A stretch of 64,000 bases of DNA. It comes from Dreissena polymorpha (Eukaryota > Mollusca > Bivalvia > Myida > Dreissenidae). This document shows, piece by piece, positions 1 to 7,356 of the stretch (the stretch's first letter is position 1; the number at the start of each line of letters is the position of its first letter). The DNA lies in assembly GCF_020536995.1 (NCBI RefSeq), contig NC_068357.1, forward strand, positions 60,682,693 to 60,746,692, written 5' to 3'. The notes under the pieces were generated by a model that saw nothing but the letters and a program-made list of their open reading frames with translations, searched no databases and had not been told where the DNA came from. The position numbers and the translations under genes were made by a program.

Positions 1-1508
1 GTTTGGAAATAATCCCTTCTAAGTCCAAAGAATTGCGAGACACAATTACACAAATAGAGCAAGAAATGAGTGAGATCCGCTTAAAAATCGATGATAAGTT
101 CGACTTTGACTATGATCAATCTGACGAGGATTACTCTGACGAGGATAACTTTGATGAGGATTACTCTGACGATAATTTGGATGAAAAGCAAAGCGCTGAA
201 AATGTTCCAATTATCGATTTTTCTGACTTTTTTTTCAAAAACACTAAAGTTCTGTCAGTAACAAACAAACCTATCGTTGAACCTATCGTAAGCCAAAAAG
301 TTCACGATATTCAAAATGCCAATACTTTCGTTAGCCAAAAATTTTACGATATTCAAACTTCTACCAACAAGCCAAAAAACAAGATAAGTCCAACAGTTAA
401 AAAAAATACTGTTGTTAACCAAACTTCTCACAAAATTCAAAATGCTCTTACCAAGCCAAAACTCACCGTTAGTCTGCCAGTTAAAAACGATAACATTGTT
501 AACCAACAATTTCAAAATATGCAAGATGCTATCAACAAGCATCAAATGGGAATTAAGCACAACAAGCAGACCGTTGCAGAAGTATCTACGTATGGATTGC
601 AAAATTGTTACTGCATAACATGTAATCGTTCTACTACAATCGGTAAAGTACATAACAATCGTTGCTATTTCATCAACTTGGATTCATCATTCAAGATTTC
701 CTCTAATACGCATTTTTCTCCGTTTCGTGAATACACACTCTTGATTATCAACGAACGTAATCATGCTTTACGTGCGATGCTAAGTCAAATAGTGAAACAA
801 GTGAGTAACGAAGTTATTCTCGCGAAAAAGGCTTCATCATATCGACTTACTGTCTTCAGCACCAAAGATGGCACAACTGTTGATAAGATTTGTATGTCGT
901 TATTCAGAAATACGTATCAAATTGAGAATTGTACCGAGAGCACGAATGCTGTGCTTATAGCGAGAAATGGTCATTTCATTCGCGTACCACAAATACAATT
1001 GGCTAATTTCACATACTGCGATATTGGTGCTGTGAAAGCGGAAAATGGCAAATGTTTTCGGATTGATGCAAATTGTTCGCACTCAAGTATTGCGAGTGTT
1101 TACGATTTGGATGATAAGTTAGTTTCATATTTGGTTAGCATTACTCAGAACACGGCACACAATATGAGTGAGGCAAAGTTTCAAATAAAAAATATAGATG
1201 ACAGTTCTGTCACAAGCGAACACTTCATTGTGTACAACAAAAGGACGAACAGTGGACAAGAATGCACGTATGTCGATATGCGATCAAAGACCATTTCAAT
1301 CGAAAAATGCAAACACAGTCCCACGATTTGCGAGGTTTTGTTGGGTAAAAGTACATTGAATGACGAACCGGGACTAAGAAAATTAACGTTTTGGGAAACT
1401 GTCGCTGTTTGTGTTGGTGGATTCATTGTGCTTGTGATAGCTGCTATTTGCTTCATAATTGTACTACACAGCATAGCTCGGCATAACGATACTGTTGTAA
1501 ACAGTTAA
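1..1508 (+). CDS. Class I membrane glycoprotein, paralogue A (5' end outside window)
   Basis: The frame is open from the window edge, so the true start lies upstream. The visible part begins with an Asp/Glu-rich stretch with repeated DEDYSDED-type units. It continues with degenerate repeats of the form VxQxxxxIQxAxxKPK (about residues 90-180), then a cysteine-containing ectodomain starting at YGLQNCYCITC. A hydrophobic membrane span lies near the C terminus (WETVAVCVGGFIVLVIAAIC), followed by a short cytoplasmic tail. The ectodomain is clearly paralogous to the minus-strand protein at 6257-7300: both share YGLQNCYC, an IGK..(9)..CYFI segment, QVSNE, a CxYxD region and a C-terminal span. Role inferred: a virion or infected-cell surface protein. 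The acidic repeat region is absent from the paralogue. Confidence 0.75.
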   Translation, partial: LEIIPSKSKELRDTITQIEQEMSEIRLKIDDKFDFDYDQSDEDYSDEDNFDEDYSDDNLDEKQSAENVPIIDFSDFFFKNTKVLSVTNKPIVEPIVSQKVHDIQNANTFVSQKFYDIQTSTNKPKNKISPTVKKNTVVNQTSHKIQNALTKPKLTVSLPVKNDNIVNQQFQNMQDAINKHQMGIKHNKQTVAEVSTYGLQNCYCITCNRSTTIGKVHNNRCYFINLDSSFKISSNTHFSPFREYTLLIINERNHALRAMLSQIVKQVSNEVILAKKASSYRLTVFSTKDGTTVDKICMSLFRNTYQIENCTESTNAVLIARNGHFIRVPQIQLANFTYCDIGAVKAENGKCFRIDANCSHSSIASVYDLDDKLVSYLVSITQNTAHNMSEAKFQIKNIDDSSVTSEHFIVYNKRTNSGQECTYVDMRSKTISIEKCKHSPTICEVLLGKSTLNDEPGLRKLTFWETVAVCVGGFIVLVIAAICFIIVLHSIARHNDTVVNS

Positions 1509-1550
1509 CATATATCAAAGCGTTTGTATCCGCTATTGTCATAACTCACA

Positions 1551-1892
1551 ATGACTTCGTATGACAACATGTATACCATTGAACGCGAGAGCATTGGTAA
1601 CACTCAAGAATTTTCCATCCACGTTTTTAAATGCATCAGCGTTTTGATCAATGAACAAGAACTGCTCGAAAGCATTTTTGAAACCATACTAGACGATATT
1701 GGAGACGAAAACGTGTTCATATTCGACTTGACAATCGAGTTTTGTTTCACAAAAGTTAGTAAAACTCTATATATCAGTCAGCTAAATTCGCAAAACTGTT
1801 CGTGTTTTGACATTACTCGTGCTATGCAGGAACAAGGAATCAATTTCACGGTACCAGCTGATCTTCATGTTTTTGTAACAAAAAACGCATAA
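1551..1892 (+). CDS. Unknown 113-aa viral-type protein
   Basis: An ATG-started frame with a TATATC sequence about 40 bases upstream, lying 40 bases after the glycoprotein stop and ending 39 bases before the next start. No signal peptide, membrane span or zinc motif is visible. The protein is mixed alpha/beta in appearance, with a Cys pair (NCSCF) in the second half. It ends in VPADLHVFVTKNA, which loosely recalls the IPADFVL C terminus of the large protein at 8348-9655; this may be chance. I do not recognise the family. Spacing and strand fit the gene series, which is the main support. Confidence 0.55.
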   Translation: MTSYDNMYTIERESIGNTQEFSIHVFKCISVLINEQELLESIFETILDDIGDENVFIFDLTIEFCFTKVSKTLYISQLNSQNCSCFDITRAMQEQGINFTVPADLHVFVTKNA

Positions 1893-1931
1893 ACACATTT
1901 TCAGTCATAATTTCACTATTTTGAGTTGTTG

Positions 1932-2345
1932 ATGGACTACAAAGTTAAACCATGTAACGGTGAGCGCTGCACTCTATGTTCTCAAATAAAGAGTGGAAAT
2001 AGTTTTCAGTTCAATTGTGGTTTTGTATACATTGTTGAAGATGGAGAGAACTTGACTTGTAAATCAAAAGATGTTATATATGTTCTGAAGTGCAACACTT
2101 GCGGCGGTGAGTATATTGGCGAGACCGTTAATCTGAGAAAACGCATTCACACACACAACTCTCATATTCGAACAGAGCAGCATTATTGTCGAGCTACTGA
2201 TCATTTGATAGAATGTGGGAAACACTTGTGCGATGTAAAAGAACGTTACACTGTATTCGTTTTGGAGACAGAGCGAGACAAGCACGTGCGTAAAGCCAAA
2301 GAGGCGTACTACATTCGATTATTCAAGCCAATGATGAACAAGTAA
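1932..2345 (+). CDS. Stand-alone GIY-YIG endonuclease domain, Penelope-element type
   Basis: 137 aa. Start chosen at the ATG at 1932; earlier in-frame codons are TTG only. Seen: Cys residues at 8, 13 and 16 (CxxxxCxxC), then VIYVLKCNTC (residues 48-57), EYIGETVNLRKRIHTHNS (60-77) with the YIG triplet at 61-63 and candidate catalytic Arg 69/71, a Cys/His stretch, and KEAYYIRLFKP (123-133) holding the candidate catalytic Glu 124. The N-terminal cysteine cluster followed by VIYxxxCxxCxxxYIGET is the arrangement of the endonuclease domain at the C terminus of Penelope-like retroelements. Here it forms a complete small gene with no reverse transcriptase. Inferred: a nuclease captured from a retroelement and used by the virus. 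Nuclease family is fairly sure; the origin is inference. Confidence 0.8.
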   Translation: MDYKVKPCNGERCTLCSQIKSGNSFQFNCGFVYIVEDGENLTCKSKDVIYVLKCNTCGGEYIGETVNLRKRIHTHNSHIRTEQHYCRATDHLIECGKHLCDVKERYTVFVLETERDKHVRKAKEAYYIRLFKPMMNK

Positions 2346-2369
2346 GGCGTGCATTATTTTTTCACACGT

Positions 2370-2377
2370 ATATATAT
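2370..2377 (+). promoter_or_regulatory. TATA box for the 2422 gene
   Basis: TATATATT, 45 bases before the ATG at 2422 and just after the nuclease gene. It matches the TATA-to-ATG spacing seen at many genes of the element. Confidence 0.5.
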
Positions 2378-2421
2378 TGATGCGTTTAACGAAATAAGCA
2401 CACTCGCAATAACTTTCAACG

Positions 2422-3003
2422 ATGGCACAACAAATGCTGAACAACCGTGAACGAATAAATGAGTTTGCAAATGCTGTCCTGCAACACGGCGTGAAAAGGA
2501 ATTGGGTTTCTGAAGTCGAGCCAGGTGTCTTCGTGTCGCCTAACTATAGTTCGAAGTTAGAAGACCTTTCTAAGAAATTACAACAGATTGATACCAAACT
2601 AGCGCAGTACAGACGCCTCAAAGTAAGAACGCAGCATCTGATAAAGGGCATCAAGAAAACAAAAAACCTGCAAGACGATGTTTTGAAGACTGTGAGCTCC
2701 AAGGTTTTCGATCGAGTTCCAATTGATGTGCTCAACAAAATACTCGGTTCTGGGGAAGACGAAACCATGTTTTCTTTGATAGAGCGAATCAAATCTTCCA
2801 AGGTTGAGGAAAAACGCAACTATGCCGATATCGACATCTCCGATGCAGAAATGTCAGATACGCTGAACGATGATGAAGAGGAAATTATGAACGCTCTGGC
2901 TGTTAAGAGAATGCGAAAATCTGGTGAAAAAAAAACTGTTAAGAAACCGAAAAAGGAAAAAACAATACTCAGTGATCTAGAATTGAGCGATGATGACCAA
3001 TGA
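2422..3003 (+). CDS. Coiled-coil protein with acidic/basic C-terminal tail, 193 aa
   Basis: The ATG at 2422 follows a TATA box by 45 bases. Residues about 40-85 form a heptad-rich helix (KLEDLSKKLQQIDTKLAQY). The C-terminal third alternates acidic stretches (DDEEEIMNAL, SDLELSDDDQ) with a basic KKTVKKPKKEK segment that could be a nuclear localisation signal. There is no enzyme motif, signal peptide or membrane span. An AATAAA follows the stop at about 3070. Such a plan suits a nuclear or virion scaffold-like protein, but that is only a guess and I do not recognise a family. Confidence 0.7.
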   Translation: MAQQMLNNRERINEFANAVLQHGVKRNWVSEVEPGVFVSPNYSSKLEDLSKKLQQIDTKLAQYRRLKVRTQHLIKGIKKTKNLQDDVLKTVSSKVFDRVPIDVLNKILGSGEDETMFSLIERIKSSKVEEKRNYADIDISDAEMSDTLNDDEEEIMNALAVKRMRKSGEKKTVKKPKKEKTILSDLELSDDDQ

Positions 3004-3112
3004 CTACGTTGTTGCAATATTGTATGATTATGTTGACTTGTGTGTGTTACATTTTTTGTATATGTTGTAAATAAATTGTATCAATGAACTGTAAACATTT
3101 GTTGCCTTATCA

Positions 3113-3700
3113 ATGGATATCGACGAGGTTTTGATTGTTGACGAAGACGAACAGTTAGCACAAAACACCTACTTGCTTTCACCCATGTACTCTAGACATC
3201 ACCACGAATGCTCGCTATGCATTTTTCAATACATAACAGAATATGAAGAACCAATACGAATATTCGAAAGCAAGCTAGTAGAAATGAACTCAAAACTCGG
3301 GTGTGGAATTCAAACGTGTGTCACAATGGTTCTCAATGAGTTCAAAGACGATGAACGCATGTCGTTGTTCAAAAAATTGACAACTAGCGAAATTACAAGC
3401 CATTTTGATTCAGTATTTGGCGATCCTATTTGTGGATACAACCGACTTAAAGCTTACAATTTTTTCTCTCTGTTTGACGAAAGTACGGTTAACAATTCCA
3501 CATACATAAAGTTTATTTACGATACATACAAAACTTCGAGAAACACTTCACTCTGCCCTTATTCGCTTTTAGGAGTTTATGTTTTTCTTGTTATGATTAA
3601 CACTATAGGATGTGATTCCCAGCTCAAGAAAAAACATGACTTTTTGTGGATGTTCAACTGTCTATACAATCACAAATTACGGTTTGGAAAACTGCGATAA
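3113..3700 (+). CDS. Unknown 195-aa protein with N-terminal Cys/His cluster
   Basis: Starts at the ATG at 3113 with an acidic N terminus (MDIDEVLIVDEDEQ), followed by RHHHECSLCIF, a possible metal-binding cluster. The remainder is helix-rich and contains several aromatic residues and cysteines. It is a soluble protein by eye, apart from one hydrophobic stretch near residues 152-164 (LLGVYVFLVMINT). It sits head to tail between the coiled-coil gene and the BTB-like gene. The position and length are compatible with a conserved herpesvirus structural or egress protein, but I can show no motif for that, so no function is assigned. Confidence 0.65.
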   Translation: MDIDEVLIVDEDEQLAQNTYLLSPMYSRHHHECSLCIFQYITEYEEPIRIFESKLVEMNSKLGCGIQTCVTMVLNEFKDDERMSLFKKLTTSEITSHFDSVFGDPICGYNRLKAYNFFSLFDESTVNNSTYIKFIYDTYKTSRNTSLCPYSLLGVYVFLVMINTIGCDSQLKKKHDFLWMFNCLYNHKLRFGKLR

Positions 3701-3752
3701 AAATCTATTTAAGGTTAGTTTTTCTATAGAAACACTCAAACCACACACAACC

Positions 3753-4388
3753 ATGTCAACCATGTCAACCATAAACGTTAAAGATATTAAACGGGTCACT
3801 GACACCGAAGCCACTAATCGCTTGTTCACTAAACTGAAGTACGATATTGGTATTGAAATCTCTTCAAAGCTCATTCAGTCGCTTAAACAAAGCAAAGACA
3901 GGGTTGTATTTTATGTGGGCAAAGAACAAAAATCATACCCAGCAGCAATTGTGAAAATGTTCACTAACGTTAAGACAAATCATGTCAAGATTCAGCCGAA
4001 GTACAGTGTTCAAGAATTGATGAACGTGTTTGAAATTCTCATGAACCTGTCTGAGTACCAATGTAACGGTCTCACGCTAGATTACTCGGATTGGCAGTCA
4101 ATCTCTAGCCTGGTAAACATGATCGAACTCGCTGAGCACCTAGGCATGACAGAAGTGGTGATGTTTCTTAAACGCATTCCACAACTTCTTACATTTCACA
4201 ACAAAACCGCGTATGATAACGAATTGCTCAGAAGAGAAAACGAGTCAAAGGAAAACCTTCAACCGAAGTCAGTCAACGAACTTAGTGAAAACGATGATAA
4301 ACGTTCAAGGCCTAGGAAGAGAAGCTTTACAAAGGTGTTCAGTCGTAGTCTGAGTCGAAAGCGCAGAGAAGAAAATGTGATGACATAA
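3753..4388 (+). CDS. Possible BTB/POZ-fold protein with basic C-terminal tail, 211 aa
   Basis: Start chosen at the ATG at 3753, the first of two nearby ATGs in a repeated ACCATGTCA context and about 40 bases after a TATTTAAG box. An open frame reaches further upstream but overlaps the previous gene. Residues about 45-150 have the order of a BTB domain: a strand resembling the BTB core (RVVFYVGKEQKSYPAAIV), then a helical segment, a LTLDYSDW strand, and SLVNMIELAEHLGMTEVVMF, which is like the BTB helix pair around LLxxAxxLxM. The tail is rich in Arg/Lys/Ser (RPRKRSFTKVFSRSLSRKRR) and probably nuclear. The BTB assignment is from pattern only and needs a profile search. AATAAA follows at about 4419. 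Confidence 0.6.
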   Translation: MSTMSTINVKDIKRVTDTEATNRLFTKLKYDIGIEISSKLIQSLKQSKDRVVFYVGKEQKSYPAAIVKMFTNVKTNHVKIQPKYSVQELMNVFEILMNLSEYQCNGLTLDYSDWQSISSLVNMIELAEHLGMTEVVMFLKRIPQLLTFHNKTAYDNELLRRENESKENLQPKSVNELSENDDKRSRPRKRSFTKVFSRSLSRKRREENVMT

Positions 4389-4462
4389 GTGTTGTACATT
4401 TTTGTTGTATGTTGTTAATAAAGAACAATAACAGTAAACTTGTGTGTTTGTTTTGTTCATGC

Positions 4463-4509
4463 AATAAGACAACCAAAAGCGTATTTTTCTGTTTTCTACT
4501 TTTTATTCA
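4463..4509. terminator. Bidirectional poly(A) module, copy 1
   Basis: 47 bp lying between convergent genes. It carries AATAAG at its left end for the plus strand and TTTTTATT, read as AATAAAAA on the minus strand, at its right end. It is identical at 45 of 47 positions, by my reading, to 5745-5791, which lies between another convergent pair. Confidence 0.55.
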
Positions 4510-4568
4510 CATAAAATGCATTTCAACGGTTTATTTATCGATAATAAAAACACTCAAAGTCATAACTT

Positions 4569-4937
4569 CTAATCGGTCCAATAAATCGGCGTCCAACCCC
4601 ACATCTCAGTTCTACACACAGCGCATTTGTTCCCGTTCATATGCATGCGCCAGCAACAGTTTACGCAAAACAAGTGCCAGCATGCAGTTACCACACAGGT
4701 TTTCTCTTCAATGCGGCAAACAATACAAGTTCGAGAGTCTTTCACAGCTTGCTCTTTCTCCAGTTGAAGTCGCGCAATTAGTTTGGTGCAGTCTTTGCGA
4801 CCACAGCAACAATCTGTTCGAAAGTCCATACGAATTTGTTCCATCATCTGTATGCATTCCATTCGTATTTTTCTAACAGACAACCACCATCGCAGTTCTT
4901 GAATACAAAACGCCGCAAGAAATGTAACACAAATCAT
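4569..4937 (-). CDS. RING finger protein, small paralogue (122 aa)
   Basis: Reads from the ATG at 4937. A hydrophobic N-terminal 20 residues could be a membrane anchor. A short helix, LQLEKEQAVKDS, precedes a C-terminal C3HC4 RING: C71-x2-C74, C86-x-H88, C91-x2-C94, C105-x2-C108. The module from the helix to the last residues (CAVCRTEMWGW...YWTD) matches the end of the protein at 17395-18033 (CAMCRADVTGW...LFTD), so the two are paralogues. Inferred role: E3 ubiquitin ligase, as RING proteins are expanded in mollusc herpesviruses. The start codon overlaps the stop of a small upstream frame (5050-4934) as ATGA, so translation may be from a bicistronic mRNA; a spliced fusion of the two is also possible. 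Confidence 0.8.
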   Translation of the reverse strand: MICVTFLAAFCIQELRWWLSVRKIRMECIQMMEQIRMDFRTDCCCGRKDCTKLIARLQLEKEQAVKDSRTCIVCRIEEKTCVVTACWHLFCVNCCWRMHMNGNKCAVCRTEMWGWTPIYWTD

Positions 4938-5050
4938 GTCTTCTTCTTGTCGTTGTCAGGTTTGGTCTGTTTACGAGTCCAAATATCGGGGTTTCGTTCT
5001 TCGATAATGAATAGTGTTAGCAATATGCCGAGAAAGAGTGTCACAAACAT
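4934..5050 (-). CDS. Small membrane-type ORF, 38 aa, ATGA-coupled to the RING gene
   Basis: A frame from ATG at 5050 to TGA at 4936-4934. It starts MFVTLFLGILLTLFII, a clear membrane or signal segment, then a charged tail ending NDKKKT. Its stop overlaps the start of the RING gene as ATGA. A TATATAAG box on the minus strand at 5081-5088 lies about 31 bases upstream, the right distance for it to be the first frame of the mRNA. It is too short for coding statistics; support comes from the promoter spacing, the hydrophobic segment and the exact overlap. Confidence 0.4.
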   Translation of the reverse strand: MFVTLFLGILLTLFIIEERNPDIWTRKQTKPDNDKKKT

Positions 5051-5080
5051 CAATTAATGCAGTTTACGTTTTGCGCAGCG

Positions 5081-5090
5081 CTTATATATG
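5081..5090. promoter_or_regulatory. TATA box readable on both strands
   Basis: CTTATATATG reads TATATATG on the plus strand (about 70 bases before the ATG at 5159) and TATATAAG on the minus strand (about 31 bases before the ATG at 5050). It is the only TATA-like sequence between the two divergent starts. Confidence 0.45.
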
Positions 5091-5158
5091 CACATTTTGT
5101 AACGATCTGCATCGCAAACCATTTAAGTGTCTGTTGGGAAATTGTTACATTTCAAAAC

Positions 5159-5749
5159 ATGTATTTTCACCGCAGAAAATGGTCATCGTATGCTCGTCCG
5201 CAAATTTCGAAGTATGATCGCATCAAGTCACAAGCTGATGCAAAACAGTTGTGGGAAATAGTATCGAAGCATTTGAGCATCACATCAACTGAAAAGCCCA
5301 AAGTTAAGAGGTTCTATAAGTTTAAATCTGACACGTTTCAACCGGGTTGGTCAAATTCTTGTTTCGAGCCAAGACCTGAGTTCAAGTATGAAATTAAACT
5401 AACGTGCTTTGGAATCACAGTTCACCTTAGCGTGTACTTATATCTTGTTGAAGATGTTGTTGGAAACGTCGACGACGATAATTATGGCGATGTCGATCTA
5501 ATAGTAAGGGATACACTAGATGAAACGAAACTGCTTTTCAGTATTGCTGATCGAGATGGCGAGACTGAAAAGAAATATGATTTACTGAAATCCAACGGCT
5601 GTGCTATGTGTAAGGAAATCATCGATATGATTGGTATCAAAGACATTTTCGATAAAAACGATTTGTTTGTAGAGTTGGAATCAAATTTATTGTTTAGTTT
5701 ACAGAGCGACCGTGAATGTGATGATTGTATATATGAAATATATGAATAA
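5159..5749 (+). CDS. Unknown 196-aa protein
   Basis: Start set at the ATG at 5159 because the only TATA box (5083-5090) lies inside the longer open frame that begins at 5057. The protein starts MYFHRRKW, has a hydrophobic beta-like stretch in the middle (KLTCFGITVHLSVYLYLVEDVV) and an acidic C-terminal half with Cys pairs (CAMC, CDDC). I see no catalytic or known structural motif. The stop codon lies inside the copied poly(A) module at 5745-5791, and the gene converges on the Bcl-2-like gene, whose stop is in the same module. Confidence 0.65.
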   Translation: MYFHRRKWSSYARPQISKYDRIKSQADAKQLWEIVSKHLSITSTEKPKVKRFYKFKSDTFQPGWSNSCFEPRPEFKYEIKLTCFGITVHLSVYLYLVEDVVGNVDDDNYGDVDLIVRDTLDETKLLFSIADRDGETEKKYDLLKSNGCAMCKEIIDMIGIKDIFDKNDLFVELESNLLFSLQSDRECDDCIYEIYE

Positions 5750-5791
5750 AACAACCAAAAACGTATTTTTCTGTTTTCTACTTTTTATTCA
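5745..5791. terminator. Bidirectional poly(A) module, copy 2, containing both stop codons
   Basis: 47 bp near-identical to 4463-4509. Here AATAAA overlaps the plus-strand stop (TAA at 5747-5749), the minus-strand signal reads AATAAAAA, and the minus-strand stop is at 5789-5791. One short segment thus ends two convergent genes. Confidence 0.6.
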
Positions 5792-6205
5792 ACAAACATG
5801 CTTACAATAATCAACAAATGCATTCCATTTACCAGGTTGTTTTTCAACCCAGTCATTTAGTCTATACTTTCGAAAAACGTCTTGAATCTTGACCAGGTGG
5901 TAGAAGCCTTCAAGGTTGTATTTCGATCGTTCATGCACGACGGCAACAAACAAAACAAATGCAGTCACAAACACATCCCAGCTCAAACCACTGTTCAGCT
6001 TTTGTTCAAGCAATTCGGCGAAATAGTCTTTATCGACACAAGAGTTTATCAAGTCATATTTCGTAAGAACATGCATCGTTACCGTTCTATTTACAAGCAA
6101 AACCACACATTCAACAATGTCACAAAGAGTGTCATTTGAGTCCTCAAACTGCTTGCATTCCAAGTAATTTGCTACCATCGCAGCCACAAACTCACAGCTG
6201 AACAT
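5789..6205 (-). CDS. Bcl-2-like protein (138 aa)
   Basis: Complete frame from ATG at 6205, with a TATAAAA box at 6244-6250 on the minus strand. Seen: a BH1-like segment at residues 64-90 (ELLEQKLNSGLSWDVFVTAF followed by VLFVAVV), placed as in Bcl-2 proteins, where the usual NWGR is here SWDV. About 30 residues later comes a BH2-like segment at 119-133, WVEKQPGKWNAFVDYC, which fits the Wxxxx-G-GW-xxFV pattern closely. The N-terminal helix (CEFVAAMVANYLE) would be the BH4/alpha-1 position. There is no C-terminal membrane anchor. Known: many herpesviruses and other large DNA viruses carry Bcl-2 homologues that block mitochondrial apoptosis. With the BIR gene at 11324 it suggests two anti-death functions in one element. 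The call rests on motifs; a fold comparison would settle it. Confidence 0.7.
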   Translation of the reverse strand: MFSCEFVAAMVANYLECKQFEDSNDTLCDIVECVVLLVNRTVTMHVLTKYDLINSCVDKDYFAELLEQKLNSGLSWDVFVTAFVLFVAVVHERSKYNLEGFYHLVKIQDVFRKYRLNDWVEKQPGKWNAFVDYCKHVC

Positions 6206-6256
6206 TTTTTACGTTATGACAACTACTGACTTTGCGTGAATGGTTTTATACTCGAG

Positions 6257-7300
6257 TTAGGCGCTTGTTATTTGAACTGTTGTAGTAGTTTGTAAACGTC
6301 TAGATTGAAATCCTTGCAACACATACGCAATAACTATAACTATAACCAAAGAAACAACCACAAATGTTAGTGCAATAAATAAGACCCAAAAGCTGTTTAT
6401 TTTGGAATCATCGTCACTCGGTGAATCCAGTCCCATACCAGGAATTCTAATCTGACACAGAGTTCGTTTTGTTGTACAATCTTCATACGAAATAGATTTT
6501 TCATTCACGTCGATATACAAGCACGTATTGTTCTCATCATATGACACTCGCGAATAGACTATCGCGTAATCGTTTAATTCGAGCGTTTCGTTCAGACTGT
6601 CAATTTTGAACATCAAATTTTGAGATATTGCATTCACCTTCGGGTCGTGCGTTCTGTTAATCAGATAGTCAAAAGCGTTTTGAAACTCTTCTTCTGTTTG
6701 CAGCACTGCTGGTAAGCACTGGCCATCTTCATTCACCACGAAACAAGTTTTAGGAGATGTGATCGACGCTGCTGCGTTTTCGTCAAATGAACATGTCTTG
6801 TACGCACGCGGATTGAAAGGTGACACAGTCACAAACTCTCCTCGATCCGCTTTTAACAGCGCTACGTTAGCCGTTTCGCATGAAATGCCCAAATATTTTC
6901 GTTTGAACAAATGAACGCATTGAGCAGGCCTATCTTTGTTGTTGAACAGCGCTATCTTGATAGAACCTTGAATGTTGTTCAAAATAAATTCGTTGCTTAC
7001 TTGAGTGAAAACCGTTTTTAGATGAATGTTTTTTTGTCCAAAAATGACCACATCGTATGCATTATAGTCGGTACTGTTTACAGTTTTACGTACATTGACG
7101 TGCGTTGAAAACTGGTTTCCAACTTTGAACTGTTGCTCAATACTAATAAAGTAGCAAGATCCATCATATATTTTACCAATACTTTTAGTCGGATCACACA
7201 CATTGCAATAACAGTTTTGTAAACCGTAAGAAGAAACGCTTTGAACTGTTGTGTTTGCGCGGACAACAATGAACAAACACAAAACGATAAACGACCGCAT
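6257..7300 (-). CDS. Class I membrane glycoprotein, paralogue B (347 aa)
   Basis: Complete frame from ATG at 7300; a minus-strand TATAAAA box at 7349-7355 lies 49 bases upstream, next to the end of the following gene. An N-terminal signal peptide (MRSFIVLCLFIVVRA, cut near residue 16) is followed by an ectodomain with YGLQNCYCNVCDP, several N-glycosylation sites and conserved cysteines. A transmembrane span (about residues 303-327, FWVLFIALTFVVVSLVIVIV) precedes a 20-residue tail. The ectodomain aligns end to end with paralogue A at the left window edge but lacks its acidic repeat region. Likely a viral surface glycoprotein. Confidence 0.8.
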   Translation of the reverse strand: MRSFIVLCLFIVVRANTTVQSVSSYGLQNCYCNVCDPTKSIGKIYDGSCYFISIEQQFKVGNQFSTHVNVRKTVNSTDYNAYDVVIFGQKNIHLKTVFTQVSNEFILNNIQGSIKIALFNNKDRPAQCVHLFKRKYLGISCETANVALLKADRGEFVTVSPFNPRAYKTCSFDENAAASITSPKTCFVVNEDGQCLPAVLQTEEEFQNAFDYLINRTHDPKVNAISQNLMFKIDSLNETLELNDYAIVYSRVSYDENNTCLYIDVNEKSISYEDCTTKRTLCQIRIPGMGLDSPSDDDSKINSFWVLFIALTFVVVSLVIVIVIAYVLQGFQSRRLQTTTTVQITSA

Positions 7301-7356
7301 GGTTGGCTTAGAACATCAAGAATGACAAGATCCGTTTGTATAAGTGTGTTTTATAT

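Noticed and set aside
5882-6139. 85-aa plus-strand frame
   Set aside because: Antisense shadow of the Bcl-2-like gene.
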